A DNA stretch of 64,000 bases from Arenimonas terrae (GTDB lineage: Bacteria > Pseudomonadota > Gammaproteobacteria > Xanthomonadales > Xanthomonadaceae): assembly GCF_006265115.1 (NCBI RefSeq), contig NZ_SMDR01000003.1, positions 124,001 to 188,000 on the forward strand, read 5' to 3'. The notes under the pieces are model-generated. The model ran no database searches. It was given only the letters and a program-made list of their open reading frames with translations, and was not told the origin of the DNA. This document shows positions 46,001 through 53,233 of the stretch, piece after piece (the stretch's first letter is position 1; each line of letters opens with the position of its first letter). A program made the position numbers and the translations under genes.

Positions 46001-48506
46001 CGTGCTGGGCTGGCTTTCGGAGCGCCATGCGGCGGCGCGGGCGCTGCAGCAGGCCAGGCAGGCGCTGGCAGCGCAGTACGGCAGCCCCGATGCGGACCGT
46101 TTCCTGGCCGCGGCGGACGCGCTCCAGGCACGGCGCGGAAAGGAACCGCTGCTGGGCCGATGGCTGGTCAGTGTCAGCGAGGCCAGCGACCCGCTGGCGA
46201 GCGCGGACCGCGACGCGCGGACTGCCGCCGTGCTTTCGCAGGTCCAGGCCCGTGCCTCCGACGTTCTCGCCATGCCACCGACGCTGGCCATCGGCGCCTT
46301 GGCCGAAGCCCTGCGCGACCTGCGCGAGAATCTCGAGGACCTGCCCGACCTGTTGCCGCTGCTGCGCGCCATGCACCAGGCCGGCCAGGCGTATACGAAT
46401 GCGCTCTGCACGCTTCCACTGCCGCCCGACGAGATGGAGGCTCTGGTTGCAGCCGAGGCGCTGGCGCGCATCCAGCGCGAAGAGCCCGGCCTCGCGCAGT
46501 TCGACGGCCAGGCGCTGGCGCGGGCCGTGGCGACCGTCGCGGCGGCGGACGCGCGCCTGCTCGACCAGAACGCCGCCTTGGTGCGAGCAACGCAGCACCA
46601 GAAGTTCCTCGACAACGTGCGTCGGTCGTCGCTTTCCGCCACCCAGCTCGACGGCTCGGGCAGGGAGTTCAAGAAGCGCTACTCCACCGGGCGTCGCGAA
46701 CTCGAACACGAATTCGGCAAGACCATGCGCCATCGCTCGATCCGCGAGATGTCGGGCGGCGATTCGGGCCTGGTGGTGAAGGACCTCAAGCCGATCTGGC
46801 TGATGAGCCCGCTGTCGGTGTCCGACACCCTGCCGCTGGCCCCGGACCTTTTCGACGTGGTGATCTTCGACGAGGCCAGCCAGATCCCGACCGAAGAGGC
46901 GGTCCCGGCGCTGAGCCGGGCACGCCAGAGCATCGTGGTGGGCGACGAAATGCAGCTGCCACCGACCAGCTTCTTCAGCACCGGCGGCGATGAAGAGGAC
47001 AACGAGGTGGTTGCCGAGGAGGACGGCGCGCGAGTCGCGATCACCCTCGACGCCGACAGCCTGCTCAGCCAAGCCGCACGCAATCTGCCCGCCACCCTCC
47101 TGGCCTGGCACTACCGCAGCCGTCACGAGGCCCTGATCAGTTTCTCCAATGCGGCCTTCTACGACGGCCGCCTGGTCACGATCCCCGACCGCCGCATCGA
47201 CCAGGTCGTCGATGCACTCGCGCCCTGCCGATCCGACCAGGACGACGCGGGCAGCGTCGGCGCCGACGCACTGCTGGCCACGCCGATCAGCTTCCACGTG
47301 GTCGCCGACGGCCTTTACGAGGACCGCTGCAACCCGCCCGAGGCCGCCTACATCGCCCGCCTGGTGCGCGAACTTCTGCGCCGCGAAAGCGGCCACAGCA
47401 TCGGCGTAGTGGCGTTTTCGGAAGCCCAGCAGGCCGAAATCGAGGCGGCGCTCGAGGCGCTTGCGGCCACCGACGCCGAGTTCGCGACCGCGCTCGAGAA
47501 AGAGTTCGTGCGTGAGGACGACGACCAGTTCAACGGCCTGTTCGTCAAGAACCTCGAGAACGTGCAGGGCGACGAACGCGACGTGATCATCCTCAGCATC
47601 TGCTACGCGCCGGGCCGGGACGGCCGTATGCTGATGAACTTCGGGCCGATCAACCAGCGCGGCGGCGAGAAGCGACTCAATGTGATCTTCAGCCGCGCCA
47701 AGCACCGCATGGCGGTGGTTTCGACCATCCGCGCGGAAGCCATCACGAACGTACACAACGACGGCGCCGCAGCGCTCAGGGCCTTCCTGCAGTTCGCCGA
47801 AGCCAGCGCCCGTGGCGAGACCGAGCGCTCGCAGGCAGTGCTGGGTGCGCTCAACCCCGGCGCACAGCAGGCCTTCGCCAGCCAGCCGCCTCGCGATGCG
47901 ATTCGCTCCGCGATCGCGGCGGCGCTGCGCGCGCGTGGCCACGAAGTGCGCGAACACGTGGGCCGTTCCAGCTTCCGCTGCGATCTGGGCATCGTCGCAC
48001 CCGACCACGAGGGCTATGCCCTGGCGGTCCTGCTGGACCCCGAGACCCAGACCGACGATCCCCGCCAGCGCTATGTTTTCCGGCCGGCGATCCTGCGCGC
48101 CTTCGGCTGGCGCGTGCTCGACCTGCCCTGCCTGGACTGGCTGCGCGCCCCCGAGGCGGTGCTGGCGCGGATCGAATCGCTGCTGGCCGGCGCGAACGAA
48201 CCCGCGCTGTCGGAGCTCGCGCCCGACGTCCCGACGCCGGCGTCCGCGGCGCCTGGCCCTGCGCCCGATGTCCCGGCGGGCACGGCGGCCGACGCCTCGC
48301 GCTCGCTGCTGTTCGAAGAGGGCGGGTCCAGCAAGTTCTGGCGCATCAGCCGCAGCGGCGGCGAGCTCACCATCACCTTCGGCCGCATCGGCACCAGGGG
48401 GCAGTCCCTACTCAAGGCTTACGAATCGGTGGAACGCGCGGACCGCGAGATGGCGAAGCTGGTGGACGAAAAACTCCGCAAGGGCTATCTCGACGCAGCC
48501 CCCTGA
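43041..48506 (+). CDS. Kinase-like/DUF4011/SF1 helicase/nuclease-like/WGR fusion protein
   Basis: The 1821-residue protein (GTG start) has: (1) ~15-230, a protein-kinase C-lobe remnant: SQLHLHGRVAVLAPSDIVM in place of the catalytic loop (HRD lost), then DLFLLGQLLACLACGLDF; (2) DUF4011 from ~255, with RLFDLSRRNRLLHFR; (3) superfamily 1 helicase: Walker A GPPGTGKS at 646-653, a ~600-residue helical insert, Walker B DEAS at 1277-1280 (VIFDEASQIP), GDEMQLPPT, motif NVQGDERDVIIL (~1508-1515) and SRAKHR at 1551-1556; (4) ~1620-1700, a MTES/Vsr-like nuclease segment with D1648; (5) ~1757-1815, a WGR domain (KFWRISRSGGELTITFGRIG). Helicases of this class occur in anti-phage loci. Function in defence is inferred. 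Confidence 0.88.
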   Translation: MIEPTNDAQEVMPGIDFRGLLAEASGTALPIDDVLHLSLPLLRQVSQLHLHGRVAVLAPSDIVMTDGRRLQLRHPDGQLPRQRIEAVRALQPHPGSGLNVVGRVQVTNDSESGLRVDNLEVQEDPSVPPEQPVYLPGFGSWELALGHHDEITDLFLLGQLLACLACGLDFDDAADLRRFAAHRRNLFHVHPRLNPVLANVIAEMTALNRHDRATDLAEVVRRLETWRDQPASLDVDRVLADASGANPRRVAVLSHLRDRLFDLSRRNRLLHFRATQGSVNLTMASVPLVLQLESIRPAQLCAWGGAFAEDVLSCKAVPLQRWLRFDDQPYLPGSLDRIVQDTRRDRAEFGFSHLRLVVAFLRWHNLKDAPEDRIVSPMLWLPVELVKKKGVRDQYVLQCQEEEAEFNPALRHYLRQLYDIRLPDTVDLRTTTIEAIHADLQAQIHRTEPGVELRLQSKPSIELIHQKAVQHLRQFQRRRGRQTPAVRAEGRPEFSYAADDFRPLGLALFRERVLPSPLPLRNALASKPTPRHPEMAGGIAVAERGTFSVARDEGHRFAWDLDLTQVTLANFNYKKMSLVRDYAQLIEDQPDNAAFDRLFSIDPRPVETTPPPPLPANEQWNVVPADATQAQAVGLARTGRSFIIQGPPGTGKSQTITNLIADYAARGQRVLFVCEKRAAIDVVFHRLKQCGLDDLCSLIHDSQGDKRAFVADLRACYERWVAAPVQRDHLAASRAGTLSALESQLQRIEHHETLLSSTPGSLACRVRELVRRLAALPTAPDGVPAEARERLPDFATWQAHRDLTARLQRTVHERLGAPSLARHPFRWLSGEAVADPLAFGRIKSALDDVEAQLAPVEDQLDAGPSWLDADAPVADAAALAGLQRELVDSGLARHGELLAGSPGATLALQQQRTGLLALAGTLEQASAAAANWREPLQVADTQAALGLATRLEPSVLRWLQPTWWKLRGEIARRYDFSRHAVAPSLRTVLGWLSERHAAARALQQARQALAAQYGSPDADRFLAAADALQARRGKEPLLGRWLVSVSEASDPLASADRDARTAAVLSQVQARASDVLAMPPTLAIGALAEALRDLRENLEDLPDLLPLLRAMHQAGQAYTNALCTLPLPPDEMEALVAAEALARIQREEPGLAQFDGQALARAVATVAAADARLLDQNAALVRATQHQKFLDNVRRSSLSATQLDGSGREFKKRYSTGRRELEHEFGKTMRHRSIREMSGGDSGLVVKDLKPIWLMSPLSVSDTLPLAPDLFDVVIFDEASQIPTEEAVPALSRARQSIVVGDEMQLPPTSFFSTGGDEEDNEVVAEEDGARVAITLDADSLLSQAARNLPATLLAWHYRSRHEALISFSNAAFYDGRLVTIPDRRIDQVVDALAPCRSDQDDAGSVGADALLATPISFHVVADGLYEDRCNPPEAAYIARLVRELLRRESGHSIGVVAFSEAQQAEIEAALEALAATDAEFATALEKEFVREDDDQFNGLFVKNLENVQGDERDVIILSICYAPGRDGRMLMNFGPINQRGGEKRLNVIFSRAKHRMAVVSTIRAEAITNVHNDGAAALRAFLQFAEASARGETERSQAVLGALNPGAQQAFASQPPRDAIRSAIAAALRARGHEVREHVGRSSFRCDLGIVAPDHEGYALAVLLDPETQTDDPRQRYVFRPAILRAFGWRVLDLPCLDWLRAPEAVLARIESLLAGANEPALSELAPDVPTPASAAPGPAPDVPAGTAADASRSLLFEEGGSSKFWRISRSGGELTITFGRIGTRGQSLLKAYESVERADREMAKLVDEKLRKGYLDAAP

Positions 48507-48519
48507 GTGGCGGCCGGGG

Positions 48520-49404
48520 TCAGGGGGCCGGCTCCGCCTCCTGCACAGTCAGCCCTGCTTCGGCCTTGGGCGCCGGCTGCTGGGCCAGCGCGCGCTCGGG
48601 CGGCCCGAACAGCTGCCCCAGCCGCGAACGCAGCGGCTGCGGCCGCGCCGCGTCGCGGAACATGTCGCGCCATTCGTGGAAGGTCAGCGTGATCGGGTTG
48701 TGGCTGTCGATCGGCTTGACGATGCCGTACTCGCAGGGCACCGCCGGATCCTCCTCGACGAAGCTGCCGAACAGCTTGTCCCAGACGATCAGCACGCCGG
48801 CGTAGTTGCGGTCGATGTACTTGGCATTGCGCGCATGGTGGACGCGATGGTGCGAGGGCGTGTTGAACACCTTCTCCAGCCAGCCCAGCTTGCCCACCGC
48901 CTCGGTGTGCACGAAAAACTGGAAGCCCAGGTTGATCGCCACCACCGTGACGATGTGCGGCGGCGAGAAGCCCAGCCAGGCCAGCGGCAGCCAGAACACC
49001 CACATGCCCGATACCGGATAGGTCAGGCTCTGCCGGAACGCGGTGGACAGGTTCAGCCGCGGCGACGAATGGTGGGTGACGTGCGAGGCCCACATCCAGC
49101 GCACGCGGTGGTGGGCGCGGTGGAAGAAGTAATAGAAGAAGTCCTGCGCGACGAACAGCAGGGCGATCGTCCACCACGTGGTGGGCAGGTCGAACAGGCG
49201 GTACTGGTACACGCCCCAGTACAGGCCGATCACCAGCGCCCAGGCGACCGCGTCGGCGCCCTGGTGCATCAGCGCCAGCGCGGCGTTGCTGAGCGTGTCG
49301 CGCAGGCTGTAGGCCTCGCGGCCACGGCGCTTCCAGTGCCAGGCCTCCCAGGCGATGAAGCCCAGGAACACCGGCGCCATCGCCAGCAGGATCCACTCGC
49401 CCAT
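48520..49404 (-). CDS. Sterol desaturase/fatty acid hydroxylase-family membrane enzyme
   Basis: The 294-residue integral membrane protein has the three histidine clusters of the diiron family: FHRAHHRVRW, HVTHHSSPR and HHRVHHARN. Four hydrophobic segments surround them. It would hydroxylate or desaturate a lipid; the substrate is not known. The C-terminal ~45 residues are Pro/Ala/Glu-rich. It is convergent with the helicase gene (13-bp gap). Confidence 0.9.
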   Translation of the reverse strand: MGEWILLAMAPVFLGFIAWEAWHWKRRGREAYSLRDTLSNAALALMHQGADAVAWALVIGLYWGVYQYRLFDLPTTWWTIALLFVAQDFFYYFFHRAHHRVRWMWASHVTHHSSPRLNLSTAFRQSLTYPVSGMWVFWLPLAWLGFSPPHIVTVVAINLGFQFFVHTEAVGKLGWLEKVFNTPSHHRVHHARNAKYIDRNYAGVLIVWDKLFGSFVEEDPAVPCEYGIVKPIDSHNPITLTFHEWRDMFRDAARPQPLRSRLGQLFGPPERALAQQPAPKAEAGLTVQEAEPAP

Positions 49405-49483
49405 GCCGTTCCGTTCCGCTCCGCCCCGACCAGGCTCAAGTCTGGACCAAGGGGCGCCCGGATTTACAGCCGGGCCGGAAAAA

Positions 49484-49975
49484 TCAGCGCGGGCCGGCGG
49501 CCGCGGTGCCGGGCGCGTCCAGCGACCGCGCCATGTTCTTCAGGCAGCGGTGCATGGCCCGGGTCATGAACAGCTTCAGCAGCAGCGCGGCGACCGGCCA
49601 CAGCCAGCGGCGCGAGAGCGTGAACTCGTAGTCCCAGCGCACCCGCGAGCCGAATTCGTGGCCGGCGAAGGTCCAGTTCGACTCGCCCCGGTTCACCAGC
49701 CACGCGAACGGCGGCCGGAAGCCGCTGAGCGTATAGGCGTGGCGCACCGGCGGATCGTGCGCGGTGATGCGTTCGCTGAGCACGCTGCCGTCGGAGTTGT
49801 GCACGCGGCGCTGGCTGCCGACCGCGAGCGGCGCGTGCAGGCGGATGCCGCGCACCGCCGGGATCGGGCCGAAACCGGTGAAAAAACCCGGAAAACGATC
49901 GGGGTCGGTGGCGAGGGCGAAGGCCACTTCGGGCGTGCAGGGCAGGCTGCGTTCGGCGGAACAGGTCACGGACAT
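49484..49975 (-). CDS. SRPBCC-family lipid/ligand-binding protein
   Basis: I choose ATG 49975 (163 residues); GTG 50011 would add 12 residues; neither has a good Shine-Dalgarno. The START-like fold is seen from the N-terminal helix (PEVAFALATDPDRFPGFFTGF), the strand series and a C-terminal helix. RVRWDYEFTLSRRWLWPVAALLLKLF suggests a hydrophobic cavity. SRPBCC proteins bind lipids or small hydrophobics; the ligand is unknown. It lies divergent from the transglycosylase gene. Confidence 0.75.
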   Translation of the reverse strand: MSVTCSAERSLPCTPEVAFALATDPDRFPGFFTGFGPIPAVRGIRLHAPLAVGSQRRVHNSDGSVLSERITAHDPPVRHAYTLSGFRPPFAWLVNRGESNWTFAGHEFGSRVRWDYEFTLSRRWLWPVAALLLKLFMTRAMHRCLKNMARSLDAPGTAAAGPR

Positions 49976-50081
49976 GCGGAGATTTTGGCCGCTGAGTTGG
50001 GCGCTGTCCACGGCGTGCGCACCCTACGCCGGCGCATGTGCGCTGCACGCCATGACGACGCCGGGGGCCTACACTCGCGCC

Positions 50082-50834
50082 ATGACCCTGCTTGCCGTCC
50101 TGCTGGCCCTGTCCCCGGTCCCGCCACCGCCGGCCGCCACCCGCACGGTGTATCGCTGCACCCGCGGCGCCAGCGTCAGCCTGGCGACGGCGCCGGAACC
50201 CGGCTCGCGCTGCAAGGCCATCACCTACGACGCCAACAGCCCGAAGCTTCCCGACCTGTGGGGCGTGCCGGGCGCGCAGCGCGGCGTGCTCTACCAGCGC
50301 CAGCAGGATGGACGCACCGTCTACAGCACCCGGGAACTGCCCGGTTCGGTCCGGGTACTGGCGTTTTCGGTGCCGGCGCCGCCGGGCTCGCCCGCACATG
50401 CCGGCGTCGCCGACCCCGGCCCGCCGCGGCGCGACGTGTTCGTGCCGGAGTTCCGCTCCGCGGCGCGGCTCACCGGCGTGGACGAGGCCTGGCTGCGCGC
50501 CATCGCCCACGTCGAAAGCGGCTACGACCCGCAGGCCGTCTCGCCCAAGGGCGCGCAGGGCCTGATGCAGCTGATGCCGGAAACGGCCGCCGCCTACGAC
50601 GTGACCGACCCCTTCAATCCCAACCAGTCCATCCAGGCCGGGGCGCGCCATCTGGCCGACCTGATGCGGCTCTACCCGGGCGACCTGGAGCGCGTCGCGG
50701 CGGCCTACAACGCCGGCGTCGCCGCCGTGCAGGCGCACCGCGGCATCCCGCCCTATGCCGAAACCCAGGCCTATGTCGCCAAGGTGATCGCGCTGCACGC
50801 GCGCTACCGCAGCGGCAAACCCGCGCCGCGCTGA
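50082..50834 (+). CDS. Lytic transglycosylase (SLT domain)
   Basis: The 250-residue product (ATG 50082, alternative 50052) has a short hydrophobic N-terminus (LLAVLLALSPV), an unusual Cys-containing ~100-residue segment, then an SLT goose-lysozyme fold: catalytic E145 in IAHVESGYDPQAVSPKGAQGLMQLMPETA, followed by NPNQSIQAGARHLADLM and AAYNAGVAAVQ. It cleaves peptidoglycan glycan strands in the periplasm. The gene is convergent with the diguanylate cyclase (10-bp gap). Confidence 0.92.
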   Translation: MTLLAVLLALSPVPPPPAATRTVYRCTRGASVSLATAPEPGSRCKAITYDANSPKLPDLWGVPGAQRGVLYQRQQDGRTVYSTRELPGSVRVLAFSVPAPPGSPAHAGVADPGPPRRDVFVPEFRSAARLTGVDEAWLRAIAHVESGYDPQAVSPKGAQGLMQLMPETAAAYDVTDPFNPNQSIQAGARHLADLMRLYPGDLERVAAAYNAGVAAVQAHRGIPPYAETQAYVAKVIALHARYRSGKPAPR

Positions 50835-50844
50835 GGCGACGGGC

Positions 50845-51972
50845 TCAGTCCGCGGTTTCGGTGCGGCCGCGGCCGCGGGTCTTGGCCAGGTACAGCGCTT
50901 CGTCGGCCCGCGCCAGGGTCTCGGCCACCGTTTCGCCCGGGCGATGTTCGGCCACGCCAGCCGAGAAGTTCGCCTCCAGCGGCCCGGCCCCCGTCTCGAA
51001 GGGCGCGGCGACCACGCGGTCGCGGATGCGTTCGACGCAGACCCGCGCTCCGGCCAGCGGCGTGTGCGGCATCACCAGCAGGAACTCCTCGCCGCCGTAG
51101 CGCCCGAAGGTGGTGTCCACGTCCTGGCGGCCCAGCCAGTCGATCTTGCGCGCCGAGGCCAGCATGCGTTCGGTGAAGCCGCGCAGCACGTCGTCGCCGG
51201 CGGCGTGGCCATGGCTGTCGTTGATGCGCTTGAAGTAGTCGAGATCGATGATGCAGACCGTGAACACGTGCCCAAAGCGGTCGGTGCGCTCCTTCTCGCG
51301 GGTCAGGATGTCCATCAGGTGGCGGCGGTTGAAGGCGCCGGTTAGCTCGTCGTGCGCGACCAGGGTGCGCAGGCGCGCCATCGCCTCGGCCAGCTCGGCG
51401 TTGCGACGGCGCAGGTTCTGGCGCAAGCCGGCGACGTAGCTGCCCAGCAGGGCCATCCACAGCATGATCATCGACAGCGTCAGCAGCCGCAGCACCTCGA
51501 GCTTGCGGCGCGGGTCCTCGGCCGGGGCGTCGCGGAACTCCCACTGGATCAGGCCCCAGTAGCCGACGGCAGTGGCCGTGCCCAGCAGCAGGAACTGCCG
51601 CGTACCCAGGCCGAAGATGCCGAAGAACAGCGCCGCGAAGAACAGCATCAGCAGCACGCTGCGCGCCTCTTCGCTGTAGTGGATCATCACCAGCGCCAGC
51701 GCGACGGCGGTGGCGATCTGCGCCAGGGTCAGGCCCGGATCCTGGAAGCGCCGGGTCCAGCCGCTGCGGATGGCGAGGAAAAAGAACACGTTCACCGCGC
51801 AGGCCGCGGCCACGAACCAGGCCAGGCCGGAGAAGTCCATGCGCATCCAGCCTTCGTTCACCGCGTAGACCAGCGGCACCAGGAACATCAGGTAGGACGC
51901 GAGGCCCATCAGCTGGCGGCGCAGCAGCCGGCGCAGGTTCGGGTCGTTGCGCGGAAACAGTTCGAAGGACAT
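50845..51972 (-). CDS. Membrane-bound diguanylate cyclase
   Basis: ATG 51972 has GGAG upstream. The 375-residue protein has about six membrane helices in the first ~190 residues (SYLMFLVPLVYAV, WFVAAACAVNVFFFLAI, LAQIATAVALALVMI, VLLMLFFAALFFGIFG and further), then a linker helix and a GGDEF domain with signature RYGGEEFLLVM. An RxxD inhibitory site is not evident (5 residues before the signature is VDTTFG). It makes c-di-GMP; the sensory input of the membrane part is unknown. Confidence 0.92.
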   Translation of the reverse strand: MSFELFPRNDPNLRRLLRRQLMGLASYLMFLVPLVYAVNEGWMRMDFSGLAWFVAAACAVNVFFFLAIRSGWTRRFQDPGLTLAQIATAVALALVMIHYSEEARSVLLMLFFAALFFGIFGLGTRQFLLLGTATAVGYWGLIQWEFRDAPAEDPRRKLEVLRLLTLSMIMLWMALLGSYVAGLRQNLRRRNAELAEAMARLRTLVAHDELTGAFNRRHLMDILTREKERTDRFGHVFTVCIIDLDYFKRINDSHGHAAGDDVLRGFTERMLASARKIDWLGRQDVDTTFGRYGGEEFLLVMPHTPLAGARVCVERIRDRVVAAPFETGAGPLEANFSAGVAEHRPGETVAETLARADEALYLAKTRGRGRTETAD

Positions 51973-52173
51973 TCGGACTCCCGGCCAGGCGACAGGGGCA
52001 GAGTGGCGCAGGCAGGCGGCGGCGGCAACCCTGCGGCGCAACATCCGGCACAGTCGGCGCGTTTCGTCGCCACGAACGGGATGCCGGCGACGGCGGATGC
52101 GGGTTTCGTCGCAGCGTTTCACCGCGGCCATCCCGCAGGCTAGCCTGCGCTCGTCCCCCACCCGGAGCCGCGC

Positions 52174-53136
52174 ATGTCCCGAATCCGCCGCCCCATCGCC
52201 TGCCTCGCGCTCGCTGCCGGCCTCGCCGCCGCAGCCGCCCATGCGCAGCCCGTGCCCGCGCAGTTCGTCCACGACCAGGTGTGGCTGGTGCCGAAGGTCG
52301 ATGGCCGGGAGATACGCTTCTTTACCGACACAGGCGGCGGCTTCAACGCGATCGCGCGCGAAACGGTCGACCGGCTGGGCCTGGCCACCGAATCGGTGGA
52401 GGCCGACGGGCGCACGATGGCGCTGGCGCCCTTCCCCGACTTCGACGAAGGCCAGGGTCTGCCCGTCGCGCCCAAGCACTTCATGCAGGGTCGCCTGGCG
52501 GTGGTCGGCGCGAACGAATTCCTGGCCAAGGGCGATGGCTTCCTCGGCGGCCGCTGGTTCGCCGACGGCGTCTGGGCCTTCGACTATCCGGCCGGCACGC
52601 TGGCGCGCCTCGAGACCTACACCGGCCCGGGCACGCCCGTGCCGCTGGGTTTCCAGACCAATGCCGCGGGCCAGCGCACGATGCACTTCCCGTCCATGGA
52701 CATCACCGTGGACGGCGAGGGGCTGGCCGTGCTGCTCGATACCGGCGCCACCGCCACGCTTAGCGAGACCTCGGGCCCGGTATTCGGCCTGGCGCCGGGC
52801 ACGGCGGTCGGCACGTCCTTCATCGAGCGCGAGGTGTTTGAGCGCTGGGTCGCGGACCATCCCGACTGGCGCGTGGTGGAAGGCGGCGACCGCATCGGCG
52901 ACAAGGCCCTGCGCCTGATCGAGGTGCCCGCGGTCACCATCGCCGGCCACACCGTCGGCCCGGTGTGGTTCGCCGAACGGCCGCCGGGCGCGTTCCAGAA
53001 GTACATGGCCTCGATGATGGACCGCCCGACCTGGGGCGCGATCGGCGGCTCGGGCCTGAAGTATTTCCGCATGGTGATCGACTATCCGGCGGCCAAGGCC
53101 TGGTTCGCACCCGCGGCCGCGCCTGCCGAGCGCTGA
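52174..53136 (+). CDS. Exported two-lobed aspartyl protease-like protein
   Basis: The 320-residue protein has a signal peptide (IACLALAAGLAAAAAHA). Two retropepsin-like lobes follow, each with an active-site triad: FFTDTGGGFNAI (~55) and VLLDTGATATL (~200). Each is followed by hydrophobic-Gly motifs (for example GDGFLGGRWF and AIGGSGLKYF). This duplicated DTG arrangement is the pepsin-like solution, so the protein may be an active periplasmic peptidase. No exact family is assigned. It lies 97 bp upstream of the hybrid kinase gene. Confidence 0.75.
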   Translation: MSRIRRPIACLALAAGLAAAAAHAQPVPAQFVHDQVWLVPKVDGREIRFFTDTGGGFNAIARETVDRLGLATESVEADGRTMALAPFPDFDEGQGLPVAPKHFMQGRLAVVGANEFLAKGDGFLGGRWFADGVWAFDYPAGTLARLETYTGPGTPVPLGFQTNAAGQRTMHFPSMDITVDGEGLAVLLDTGATATLSETSGPVFGLAPGTAVGTSFIEREVFERWVADHPDWRVVEGGDRIGDKALRLIEVPAVTIAGHTVGPVWFAERPPGAFQKYMASMMDRPTWGAIGGSGLKYFRMVIDYPAAKAWFAPAAAPAER

Positions 53137-53233
53137 GTCCGCGCGCCGCCGGCTTCGACTTTGGTCGTAGCCGCGCCGCCGGGGGCGCCGGCGCTACACT
53201 CGGCCATCTCCGGGGTCCGCGGCGGGAGGGCCC

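Noticed and set aside
45237-48008. 923-codon antisense frame inside the helicase gene
   Set aside because: Same artefact; helicase motifs on the plus strand are intact and the antisense product has no recognisable motif.
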